Positions 31,230 through 41,094 of a stretch of DNA of 64,000 nucleotides are shown here, one piece after another (positions within the stretch are counted from its first letter, which is position 1; each line of letters opens with the position of its first letter). The translations under genes were made by a program, and so were the position numbers. This DNA is from Diplonema papillatum (taxonomy: Eukaryota > Euglenozoa > Diplonemea > Diplonemida > Diplonemidae): the NCBI GenBank assembly GCA_030068145.1, contig JAPJBO010000543.1:62001-126000 (forward strand). The letters run 5' to 3'. Below the pieces are notes generated by a model. The model made no database searches. It saw only the letters and a program-made list of their open reading frames with translations, and was not told the origin of the DNA.

Positions 31230-33402
31230 GAGCCTAAACGAGCATCTGACCACTTTTTTGGATCCCCGGGATTTGAGGCCACGTAGGTGGTTGTGTTGAT
31301 TTCCAGGTTTGACCCCCAAAATTTTGGTCTCCGGTGGTAAGGAAAGCCTGCGGGAGCCAAGCTTCACGTGTTCGGCGATACCGCGCAGTGCCGCAGGCCT
31401 ACGCGTCAAGTGGCTACCGATTTCCCAAACTAAAACAGCGCAGCGATGGCTGTGCCAGCCGGGTGCGAAGTGTCTGGGGCAGAGTCCCCGCGGCGACGTG
31501 TGGGAGTTCAAGGAGCCGCTGGCGAGGATCACGCGGAGCTGCGATCGCGGGCGGCGCCGTGCTTCCCGACTGGACATTGGGGATCCGTCGCCATTTCTTG
31601 AGCCTAAACAAGCATCTGACCACTTCCTTCCTGGATTCTCAGATTTGGAGGCCACCTAAATGGTTGGTTTCCAGTTTTGGGTTTCTGACGACACCCCATT
31701 TTTTTTTTGGTCGCCCGGTGGGCTGTTTCTTCACAGTGTAATGTCTCACAGGCTTAATGGCAGGCTTCTGGTCAGGGACGCACAAAGCGTCTCCTGCCGC
31801 CAAGACTTCACCCGGGACGATGCGACGGCTGTGCCAGCCGGGCCTGGGGCGGAGTCCCTGCGGCGACGTGTGGAAATTCAAGGAGCCGCTGGCGAGGATC
31901 ACGCGGACTGCGATCGAGGGCGGCGCCGTGCTTCCCGACTGGACATTGAGGTTCCGCCGCCATTTCTTAAGCCTAAACGAGCATTTTTTCCGGATTCCCG
32001 GGATTTGAGGCCACCTGGGTGGTTTTGGGTTTCTGATGACCCCTCAATATTTTTGTCCCCCGGTGGGTTTTGTGCGACCTTCTTCACACTGTAATGTCTC
32101 ACAGGCTTCATAGCCAGGGACGCACAAAGCGTCTCCTGCCGCCAAGACTTCACCCGGGACGATGCGACGGCTGTGCCAGCCGGGTGCGAAGTGTCTGGGG
32201 CGGAGTCCCCGCGGCGACGTGTGGGAGTTCAAGGAGCCGCTGGCGAGGATCACGCGGACCGCGATCGAGGGCGGCGCCGTGCTTCCCGACTGGACATTGC
32301 GGTTCCGTCGCCATTTCTTGAGCCTAAACAAGCATCTGACCACTTTTCCTGGGTTCTCAGATTTGGATGCCACCTAAATGGTTGGTTTCCAGTTTTGGGT
32401 TTCTGTCTGACACCCCATTATTGTTGTCCTCCGGTGGGTTTTGTGCGACCTTCTTCACACTGTAATGTCTCACAGGCTTCATAGCCAGGGACGCACAAAG
32501 CGTCTCCTGCCGCCAAGACTTCACCCGGGACGATGCGACGGCTGCGCCAGCCGGGTGCGAAGTGTCTGGGGCAGAGTCCCCGCGGCGACGTGTGGGAGTT
32601 CAAGGAGCCGCTGGCGAGGATCACGCGGACCGCGATCGAGGGCGGCGCCTTGCTTCCCGACTGGACATTGAGGTTCCGTCGCCATTTCTTACGCCTAAAC
32701 GAGCATCCGACCACTTTTTCCGGATTCCCGGGATTTGAGGCCACCTAGGTGGCTGGTTTCCAGTTTTGGGTTTCTGTCTGACACCCCATTGTTTTTGTCC
32801 CCCGGTGGGTTTTGTGCGACCTTCTTCACACTGTAATGTCTCACAGGCTTCATAGCCAGGGACGCACAAAGCGTCTCCTGCCGCCAATACTTCACCCGGG
32901 ACGATGCGACGGCTGTGCCAGCCGGGTGCGAAGTGTCTGGGGCGGAGTCCCCGCGGCGACGTGTGGGAGTTCAAGGAGCCGCTGGCGAGGATCACGCGGA
33001 CTGCGATCGAGGGCGGCGCCGTGCTTCCCGACTGGACATTGAGGTTCCGTCGCCATTTCTTAAGCCTAAACGAGCATCCGACCACTTTTTCCGGATTCCC
33101 GGGATTTGAGGCCACCTAGGTGGCTGGTTTCCAGTTTTGGGTTTCTGATGACACCCCATTATTTTTGTCCCCCGGTGGGTTTTGTGCGACCTTCTTCACA
33201 CTGTAATGTCTCACAGGCTTCATAGCCAGGGACGCACAAAGCGTCTCCTGCCGCCAAGACTTCACCCGGGACGATGCGACGGCTGTGCCAGCCGGGTGCG
33301 AAGTGTCTGGGGCGGAGTCCCCGCGGCGACGTGTGGGAGTTCAAGGAGCCGCTGGCGAGGATCACGCGGACCGCGATCGAGGGCGGCGCCGTGCTTCCCG
33401 AC
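31230..33402 (+). repeat. 371-bp array containing the 5' end of the M48 gene (about 5 copies plus the gene)
   Basis: The units are marked by 'cacactgtaatgtctcacag', 'gacgcacaaagcgtctcctg', 'gagttcaaggagccgctggc' and 'gcggcgccgtgcttcccgac', spaced 371, 371 and 370 bp. The last occurrence runs directly into the metalloprotease coding sequence. Earlier copies (about 31440, 31820, 32165, 32535 and 32905) diverge after 'cttcccgac' into 'tggacattg' and then a dispersed repeat ('gcatccgaccactttttccg', 'ggccacctaggtggctggtt'). That dispersed repeat also occurs singly near 37310-37400 and 37635-37700. Several units keep an intact 71-codon frame with its own ATG. Confidence 0.92.
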
Positions 33403-34350
33403 GCGGAGAGGAAGTGGGTGTGGGCCCGCCGCTTGGCGGCAGCGGTCGCGATGGCCGCGCTGGCCACGCAGGTGAAGCAAGTAGTCCCGTACACGGACCG
33501 CAAGCGAGTCCTCCCGTTGCCGGAGGCTGTCGACGCGTGGATCGGACACTTGGTCGTCCGCGACACGCCGTTGAAAGAGGCTGCACTGCCGAAGGGGCAC
33601 GAGTTCACCAAGCTCTTAGACCGAGTCCTGCAGCGGCTGCTGGGGGGCCTCCGCGACGACAGCGTCGACGAGCCGGGGCTCGCGCGGTTTTTGCGGTGGA
33701 ACTGGACGATCACACTGGTGGACTCGCCCGTGGTCAACGCCTACTGCTTCCCGGGGGGGCGGGTGGTGGTGCACACCGGGTTGATAGACCGGATGGACAG
33801 CGAGGAAAAAGTCGCCCTCTGCGTGGCGCACGAGGTGGCCCACGCGCTGGCGAGGCACGGCACCGAGAAGCTGCTGTGCAGGCTGGCCGCGATGGGGCCC
33901 GCGCCGTTCCTCGGCGAGGCGCCGCGGGCGCAGTCGCCGCCGCTGCTGCCGTTCAGCCGGGCGAGCGAGCTCGAAGCGGACGCGATCGGCCTGCACTTGG
34001 CGGTCGCCGCCGGGTACCGCATCACCGAGCAGACCGTCACCACCATGCAGGAGCTGCTCCACCAGAGCCCGCGTGCTTCCTCCGCAGAAGGCAGGAAGCG
34101 CGGCCTGGTCGAGCAGCACCCTGCCCTGGCGTCCGTCGCATCCTCGCTGCTTGACCTCTTCAACCGCGTGGACTCGACGCACCCGTCCCAGGAGGAACGC
34201 GTGGCGAGTCTTCTGCAGCTCCTTCCCGACGTCGTCGCCAAGTACGACGCGAAGCGCTCATCCCCGAAGCAGCCTCGCAACGCGTGGTATCAGCCTTTCC
34301 GAGACGGGGGCTTGGCCCGCAACGACACATGCCCGGCGGTCAGCAGCTAG
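33274..34350 (+). CDS. M48 family zinc metalloprotease, Oma1-like
   Basis: 358 residues from the ATG at 33274, the first ATG after a TCTCACAG acceptor-like site. The N-terminus is Arg-rich, and residues ~51-67 form one short hydrophobic segment. Catalytic features are clear: NAYCFPGG (155-162), VHTGLI, the zinc motif HEVAH (186-190) with the catalytic Glu at 187, and the third-ligand region SELEAD (ExxxD, E232-D236). A C-terminal STHPSQEERV.SL motif is typical of the Oma1/BepA branch of M48 peptidases. Known relatives act at membranes: Oma1 in mitochondrial inner-membrane quality control, BepA/LoiP in bacteria. A mitochondrial role is inferred from family and the basic N-terminus only. The first 43 codons are repeated in the upstream array, and the last exon region is repeated downstream, so the true start should be confirmed. 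Confidence 0.88.
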   Translation: MRRLCQPGAKCLGRSPRGDVWEFKEPLARITRTAIEGGAVLPDAERKWVWARRLAAAVAMAALATQVKQVVPYTDRKRVLPLPEAVDAWIGHLVVRDTPLKEAALPKGHEFTKLLDRVLQRLLGGLRDDSVDEPGLARFLRWNWTITLVDSPVVNAYCFPGGRVVVHTGLIDRMDSEEKVALCVAHEVAHALARHGTEKLLCRLAAMGPAPFLGEAPRAQSPPLLPFSRASELEADAIGLHLAVAAGYRITEQTVTTMQELLHQSPRASSAEGRKRGLVEQHPALASVASSLLDLFNRVDSTHPSQEERVASLLQLLPDVVAKYDAKRSSPKQPRNAWYQPFRDGGLARNDTCPAVSS

Positions 34351-35060
34351 TCAGCCAGCAGCCAACCAACCAGCCAACCAGCTAAGCAGCCTATTATCTT
34401 GTCGCCGTCAGCGTGGCGCACGAGGTGGCCCGCGCGCTGGCGATGCGTGGAACCGATAAGCTCCTTAGGCAGGACGCACCCTGCCCCGGCGTCCGTTGCG
34501 TCCTCGCTGCTTGACCTCTTCAACCGCGCGGACTAGGAGGAACGCGTGGCGAGCCTCCTGCAGCTCCTTCCCGACGTCGTCGCCAAGTACGACGCGAAGC
34601 GCTCATCCCCGAAGCAGCCTCGCAACGCGTGGTATCAGCCTTTCCGAGACGGGGGCTTGGCCCGCAACGACACATGCCCGGCGGTCAGCAGCTAGTCAGC
34701 CAGCAGCCAACCAACCAGCCAACCAGCTAAGCAGCCTATTATCTTGTCGCCGTCAGCGTGGCGCACGAGGTGGCCCGCGCGCTGGCGATGCGTGGAACCG
34801 ATAAGCTCCTTAGGCAGGACGCACCCTGCCCCGGCGTCCGTTGCGTCCTCGCTGCTTGACCTCTTCAACCGCGCGGACTAGGAGGAACGCGTGGCGAGCC
34901 TCCTGCAGCTCCTTCCCGACGTCGTCGCCAAGTACGACGCGAAGCGCTCGTCCCCGAAGCAGCCTCGTAACGCGTGGTGTCAGCCTTTCCGAGACGGGGG
35001 CTTGCCCGCAACAACAGTCCAGCAGTCAGCAGCGAGTCAGCCAGCGGCCAACCAACCGAC
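34351..35060 (+). repeat. 345-bp array of the M48 gene 3' end (two degraded copies)
   Basis: After the stop codon the segment from about 34495 repeats gene positions ~34130-34350 plus flank, and again from about 34840 (345-bp spacing). Each copy loses the bases between 'cgcggact' and 'aggaggaacgcg', destroying the conserved THP motif and the frame. Flank words 'gtggcgcacgaggtggcc' at 34412 and 34757 also copy the gene's HEVAH-coding region. The second copy is more diverged. Confidence 0.9.
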
Positions 35061-37269
35061 CAGCTGAGCAACCACTCAGCCATGCGTATTGTCGCGTTCA
35101 GAAAACTGCAACTTCCTTCGGAAGCTGTCTACCAAAAATGCAAGAAAAGCACCTGCTTTGCGCAAAAGACAACTTGCAAAGGGAATCCACTATTTGCCAC
35201 CAGAGGGCCTGGTGCAAAACAACAAACACAGCACTTTAACACCGCCCACTTGAACTTCAAGCAAAAAATGTAAAAAAAAGTAAGCAGCACCATGTTTCAT
35301 TACTCGCCTCCGTGCGAGCGGTATTGAACAGTAACGTATCACCAGTGCTGCTGTACTGGGACCGGAAAGGAACGTCCTCCGAGATCGTCGAGGGTGCCAG
35401 ACGACTTCCCTTGCAACAGTTGATGCAACGTTGTCGTCTTCCCGTTTTGTGTCCTTCCACCTTCCTCCCCTTGCGGCACAGCGTAGCTGCTGCCGCTTTG
35501 GCTTTCGCCAAATCCGGAGCAAAGCTGCGCTATGCACGAGTCTTCACCCATTATACCCGTTATAATGCAATGAGCGTAGCTAACGAATCAAACGAAACTT
35601 ACGCAAGTGTGCATCTCAAGCACACAGACTCTGTTTGCGTTTACACACTGCAATCCAATGTGTACGGGCAGACAAACATGTGGTGCTGCTTCGCATCACA
35701 CTGCATACCGGAGGCGCAAGCAGTGCACCGCCAGTTTGTTAAAAATTGGAATCAGTGATGCCTGGTTAGCTACGATCAGAGAACACCAGGGGTTCAATCC
35801 GAACAGTGCATCGCATTGGCCTGTCCACTCAGATGGGACTCTCAGGAATCGTGTAGTAATGAAAGCTGGACTCCGGGGTACTTGGCTGGATCAGTGCATC
35901 TCGGAGCGACCTGTGTGCAAAGCATGCGTTTGCCTCCGTGGCAAGCCATACGTCTGGATCTAAATTTACGTTGCCGTGCAAGTCTTCGGAATCTGATTCC
36001 ATCGCTGCCGATCTGGTTGCAATACTAGCTTGCTGTGGGATGGCGTGATTGACCCGCTGCCAAGGTGGGGTCGTGCCCTTTTCGTCATCATTCAGCTGAA
36101 CATCACCAGCTTCGTGTTATCATCTTCTGCTCTGTTTTTTTTTCCGGACGAAAGCTTCGTTGTCTGTCTTATATTTCGGGTCTCCCCAATCAGTCAGAAA
36201 GAAGCAAGCACAAACGGGCTTCACACGCAGTCGAATTAAACAGACAAAACCGTCTCAAAAGAAGCCAACCAAACTAAAAAACCCTCCAACCACCCCCCCC
36301 CGTACCCCGAGGACAACCCTCAAAACCCCAACTTCCCCTCTCCCCCTCTCCCCCCCTTCTTTTTCTCCCCCATTTCTTTTTCCTTTTTCCATCGTGCCTC
36401 GTAACACACAGCCGCCGATCAACACGAAACCACCCAGAAGAAAAGCCAGGCACCGGGATCTTCCTGACGAGCACGCAACCCGGTGAACTTAATCAAGAGT
36501 CGAAGATTAGCGTCGAAACTTCCTGGCTTTTCACGCCGCAGCAGAACGACCACACCCTACCCAAACCCAAGCACCCTCTAAACGCGTTAGGGGACTTCAC
36601 AAGGTTTCACAACGGAGTGACACAACACCCGAAACGAGTCGCACTCTTTTACTTTTCTCAACCCCCCGCCATACCCAAGCCTCTACGGTCAACCGGAGAC
36701 TTTAAAATACCGACCTTCTAATCCACAAATAACGCTAAAAAAACACCATCAAAAGAGACCCAGCTTGCCTGCACAATTAGCAGCTGAGTCATCTCACCAC
36801 CACGCGTCGGTTGACGAGAAGCGTGAAACCCACCGAAAAGGTTGATCTGTCGATAGTGTCCCCACTGAAGCGTCCACGAAAAGGTAGATTCAGTCAACTA
36901 GAGGGGAGGACCCGTCCCCCTCTTGTGCTAAGGCTTCTGGATGCTACCTGGGACTCACTCAGGGGCCTTGACCGATCACCATCCAATTTCATCAAACCTT
37001 GCGATTCAACTCCGGAAGATATGCGATGCTCGTTCTCGGACCCACAATTTCAAACAGAGCATCGATCGGGGTAAGCGATCTTTGCACCGCCACATTCTTG
37101 ATTCAACTCGATCGACGATGATCAGCAAGCCGATCATCGTCGAATCGAGAGTCGAACGCAGGCTGAGACATTAGATTTTCAAGCGATCTCTCAACTGCTG
37201 ATGGGCATGGGCGAACCCAGCCCCCGCTAATGCGTTCGACGACCTGTGCCGAGTTCGTGAAAAGTACCA
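35061..37269. other. no confirmed gene
   Basis: About 2.2 kb without recognisable domains. The frame 35312-35758 (148 codons) has no identifiable motif. Family B' words ('ggtcaaccggagactttaaa', 'aacgctaaaaa') at 36690-36745 mark a dispersed repeat. A C/T-rich tract lies at 36290-36395. Confidence 0.45.
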
Positions 37270-37700
37270 GCACTAGGAAATTCCGTGCATCCAGGAGATA
37301 GAGGTGGACCGAGCGTCCAACCACTTTTCCTGCATTTCCGGAGCGTTTTAGGGCCACCTGAGTAGTGGGTCTCGAGTTTTTGGTTTCTGGCGACCCCCAG
37401 TTTGGGTTTCTGATGGGGTTCCTTAAGGAATGCCTTGTGGAGGTGATTCTGCCTTGTTTTTGCATTCTGCAACCATTATTTTAGCCTGAACTGAGCCGGT
37501 CCGTCCCTATCTCTTGAAACTGCATCGAAGTGCCTGCCGCTGTTTATCACAGTGAATCACGGTCCACCAGAGCTGCATCGAATTGCCCGGTGCTGTATTC
37601 TTCGGTCTATCAAGAGGGGATGGACCGGCTCATAAACGAGCATCCGACCAGTTATTTTGGATTACCCGAGCATTTCAGGATCACCTGCGTAGTAGGTTTC
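37270..37700 (+). repeat. dispersed repeats: two relatives of the 371-bp unit tail and the inverted copy of 24085-24225
   Basis: 37310-37400 and 37635-37700 carry 'gagc.tccgaccac' and 'ggccacctg.gtagtgggt'-type words of the array tail. 37510-37622 is the reverse complement of 24085-24225. No gene. Confidence 0.6.
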
Positions 37701-39540
37701 GTCTCCGCCATGGAGAAGCGAATATGATCTCCCGAGATTCGTGGGGCTGCCGTGAAATATCTCGGAGGGCCTTGCTCAGCCCTTACCGTTGTTTCTGGGT
37801 GAAGCAGCACCTGAGCAAAGGAGGGCGTAAACGTGCAACGTTCAGTCCATTTTTTCAGGCGACACTGGACGAGCAATCCAATGTTTTTTGTGTACGCACC
37901 TGCTTTGTAGGTAATCCTTGAGGCTGCTAGTTGAGAAATCTCAAAAGGAGGAAAACGTACTGTAGCCCACACGAGACACAGGTAAATCTGGTTAGTGGCG
38001 GGCATAAGCGTTCAAAAGACCCACCTTGTAGTCATAATGTGTCTTCCCTGCACAAGGCAGCCCCTCGAGTGTTTTGGGTCTCACTATGTTGTGCCTGTCA
38101 ACGTTCCTAAGGCGCACTGGCTCACGTCCTAGTTGAACGCTCCGGCGGACAAATGTTTGTTACCCACGAAAGGTGCCGTTCTGTTTCTTTTTTTTCCGGA
38201 GTTGTTCTCAGTGCTCCCGCTAAGGCTTCAAAATGGCGTCCAGACCCGTGGGATTTCTTTTGGATGGTTGGTGACACATCAACCGATTTTTGACCAGTGC
38301 TTGTCCATGGACCTCTGAACAAGGTGAGTCAGGACACCCCCCAGCCTCAATTTTCATCGCCTCTTCGGGCAACGGAGTTGCGGTGGCAGGAACGATGGGG
38401 CGCTGTTGTTGGTTTTCACAGACGACAGGCGAACTTGTGTGTGTCCGATGCAGCCAAGCACTTTTCCCAGTGCGGAAATTCGCTGACAAGTCGCGGGCAG
38501 GCTCGTCGGCTAAACACTGAATACCGCGTTGTTTTGCGATACTGATGCACCATTTGGTTCGCGAGCATCCTGGATATGAAGCAAGGAATGCAAAAAGTTT
38601 GTGGCTCTTCGCGCCACTGCTGAGTCTGCTCCACAACGACCGAGGTCCAAGCTAGGCGTCAGGTTCCGCGCATCTACGTCCTGCGAAAGCACGGTGCACA
38701 TGCAAGAGAAGCTCTGGGATGCTGGGATTGGCTGACTACTCTCTGGCTATCAGTACTCTAGCATGTGCGTCGATTCACTCCTTCGAGGTGCGAGCTCTGG
38801 AGTGTTTTAGTTCAGCGAACCGGAACCTGAACGGGAATCATCGGGGGTGCCTTGGCACTCGAAGAATCTTGTGATGAAGAACATCGCGTGTGAAGACGTT
38901 TTGCAGACGTAACTGCGTGCCAACTTCAAATTTTGCGCCAGGTACTTCGTTCAGTACTCAACCCACGTAGAACCAGGATTCTACGTCAGGGTTCAATGAA
39001 GTAACGCCCATTTAAAATTTGAGAATAGGTCGAGGAAGCAAGTTGCCTCCAATCATGCTTTACCCGGTATCTCTTGTTTTTGGTTCTAGCTGTCCTGAGG
39101 GCAACTTCGGAGTGAACCAGTTACCTAATCCAGACATAGTTCACCATCTTTCGGTCCCAACAAGAGTACTTGACCTCAAATCCCTTTTCAGTATATCAGG
39201 GTTGGGCTGTGCTGCGTCCTCAAGGATCGGCATATCTCCCTTTCAGTGCGGCTTGTGGGTTTGACACCCTAAGCCTGTGAGACTCCTTGGTCCGTGTTTC
39301 AAGACGGGTAGTAGAAGATCGCTGTGACTGACATGAAGCCTGGAGCGTTTTAACCACTTGTCAGCCTGCGGTCGTAGCAGCTCCCGTCCAGCCGGCTATA
39401 TCTAGCCAGGTGTTTTTGTTTCTCGAGAACAATGCCCTCTGAACTGAATCCTTATTTTGTTGCCATCTATGGCCGGCTTTTTCTTTAGCGGGAGCACTGG
39501 TAGTTCTTGTGTCAATCCGACCTGCTCGTCGAAGGGTTTT
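37701..39540. other. no confirmed gene
   Basis: 37875-38025 is the inverted partner of 10810-10975. Otherwise no coding, RNA or element structure was recognised in this 1.8-kb stretch. Confidence 0.45.
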
Positions 39541-39820
39541 TTACATATTCGCAAATTGGAAGGAAATGCTCGACAAAAGCTGCCAGACAAAAAACCCGAA
39601 GGGATCCCAAGTGCTGTAACTACCGAACCACGTGTTGAACGGACGTGAGGTCACGCCGGTCTACCCCTACACGACAAATCACACGAACACAACAGGTCAA
39701 AGGTCCTGAGTGAGAAAACAACACACGGTGGTGTAAGCGAAGAACAAATCAGATTGTGTTTGTATTGTATTTGCCCCTCTGCCTCTATATTCCCCCCTTC
39801 CATTCGGAGTCGAGTATTTC
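39541..39820 (+). mobile_element. family A inverted-repeat element, copy 4
   Basis: It begins 'ttacatattcgcaaattgga' then 'gaaatgctcgacaaaagctg', and ends 'attcggagtcgagtatttc'. The right terminus has lost about 15 bp including 'agcagc'. The middle closely follows copy 2 ('gtgttgaacggacgtgaggt', 'aacaggtcaaaggtcctgag'). Confidence 0.78.
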
Positions 39821-40365
39821 TGAACTTTTCTTGAGGTCCGTCGGCGGGGAGTATTACGCAGCTCTCAGTCCACTCGTTTGCCGTCAAAACGCTGTCCTTT
39901 TCCCATGCTATCCCGCACCAGACTCCCTGGCCATTTTTCGTCGTGGGTTCAAGGTGCCCAGGTTGCTGTTTTGGTCGTTCAAAGTTAGCGCCGAATGTGA
40001 TCAAGACCCCGGGCATGCCGACACGTTGAAAAAAGCGGGCCGCTTCATCGGGTGCCACCGTTCTGCAAACAAACGCCAAATTTCAGCCAAAAGAAGAAAA
40101 AGAAATGCCGTCTCTGGGGGTTAGTTCGTTTCGCCGAGAGAGAGAAAAAGAAAATGAACGAAGGAAAAAAAAATTCTCCAGAAAAAGAGTCACAAAATCA
40201 AAGAGTTCCAAGAATCTGGGCACGAACAGGCCAGACACTGTCCTATAAAAGAAGGCCGTTCACTTTGCTCCACCATGTGCTCCTCTGCATTGCGAACCAA
40301 CACGTCTGTCGAAAAGTTTTGCGCATGATGATTATGTCCCGGTGGCAGATGACGCCGTTGCTGCT
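39821..40365. other. no gene recognised
   Basis: No supported gene. It is A-rich near 40080-40200, with a 'cctataaaag' TATA-like word at 40242, but no gene is assigned to it. Confidence 0.4.
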
Positions 40366-40578
40366 GCCAAGATGATCAGATACCGTCGTAGTCCACTGCT
40401 GTAAACGATGCCGTCTCAGGATCGAGGGAAGTCATTTTGGCTCCCACGGCACTCCCCGAACGAGAAATCAAAGATTATGGGTTCAGGGAGGAGTACATTC
40501 GCAAGGCTGAAACTTAAAGAATGAACCCACCAGGCGTGGTGTATGCGGCTTCATTGGACTCAACACGGGGAATTTGCT
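40366..40578 (+). rRNA. fragment of 18S rRNA central/3' domain
   Basis: The stretch contains in correct order several universal small-subunit rRNA words: 'gatcagataccgtcgtagtc', 'ctgtaaacgatgccg', 'cgagaaatcaaag', 'gcaaggctgaaacttaaaga', 'ccaccaggcgtgg', 'atgcggcttcattggactca' and 'acacggggaa'. It corresponds roughly to the region before and across the 'tgactcaacacggg' site of eukaryotic 18S. It is truncated at both ends and contains departures from normally invariant positions (e.g. loss after 'cttaaagaa'), so it is a fragment or pseudogene. The overlapping open frame from 40521 is thus not a genuine protein start. Confidence 0.88.
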
Positions 40579-40639
40579 GCTGCCAGAGTGTAGTGCTCGC
40601 CTGCCTTCATGGCTGCACTTTACAGAACTCAATGCTGGC

Positions 40640-40808
40640 AGAGGTGAGCGGGAAGCCGCTCACGACGCCCGATACCGGGATGCACCGAAGGAAGAAGAAA
40701 GCACCGAAGGCTAGCAGCTCACAGAAGAGACCGACCTCCTCAGGCACACCGATGCCCTCGAAAGTGAAAGCCGAGCATGCCTGCTCGATGCTGGAGGACA
40801 TGCCGTGA
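40640..40808 (+). pseudogene. possible coding fragment related to 9292-9513
   Basis: The frame ending at 40808 reads ...GMHRRKKKAPKASSS...SSGTPMPSK...ACSMLEDMP, alignable with the fragment at 9292-9513. Its 5' side runs into the 18S fragment, so no authentic start is available. Possibly the remains of a mobile-element protein. Confidence 0.35.
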
Positions 40809-40967
40809 CGAGGGGTGGGAACTGAACAGCGTGGACTGAAGTGTACGCGGCGCACCTGGGAGGGACTGGGGAAAACGCAAGAGAAGGCGGGGCGGTCTGG
40901 TGTCAGTGCTGATGAGCTCGCCGGCACAGTCGGAATCACAAGAAGACCTAGCCCCGCCCCGCTAATT

Positions 40968-41085
40968 CCCAGAAGCTACAGGGACCGGCCGATGGACATC
41001 TTCGCGTACATCGAGTGTTTCGGGAAGCAGCGGGCAAACGTCTTGAACCGATGCCCGTGGTGCAAGCGGCCGTCCTGCGTGACGC
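40968..41085 (+). pseudogene. partial copy of exon 1 of the ankyrin-glutaminase gene
   Basis: 'cccagaagctac' is followed directly by 'gggaccggccgatggacatc' and the rest of a segment matching 53608-53720, while the intervening ~70 bp of exon 1 (53541-53607) is missing. Homology ends near 41085, immediately before the first satellite monomer. Small substitutions disrupt the frame downstream. Confidence 0.88.
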
Positions 41086-41094
41086 CTGTTGGCA

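Noticed and set aside
35775-35830. tRNA-like 'ggttcaatcc' word
   Set aside because: No matching T-stem, anticodon arm or acceptor stem could be built; similar words at 5809 and 22757 also fail.
40521-40808. 95-codon ORF starting at 40521 as a complete gene
   Set aside because: The first third is 18S rRNA sequence, so its start is fortuitous; only the 3' part is kept as a possible fragment.
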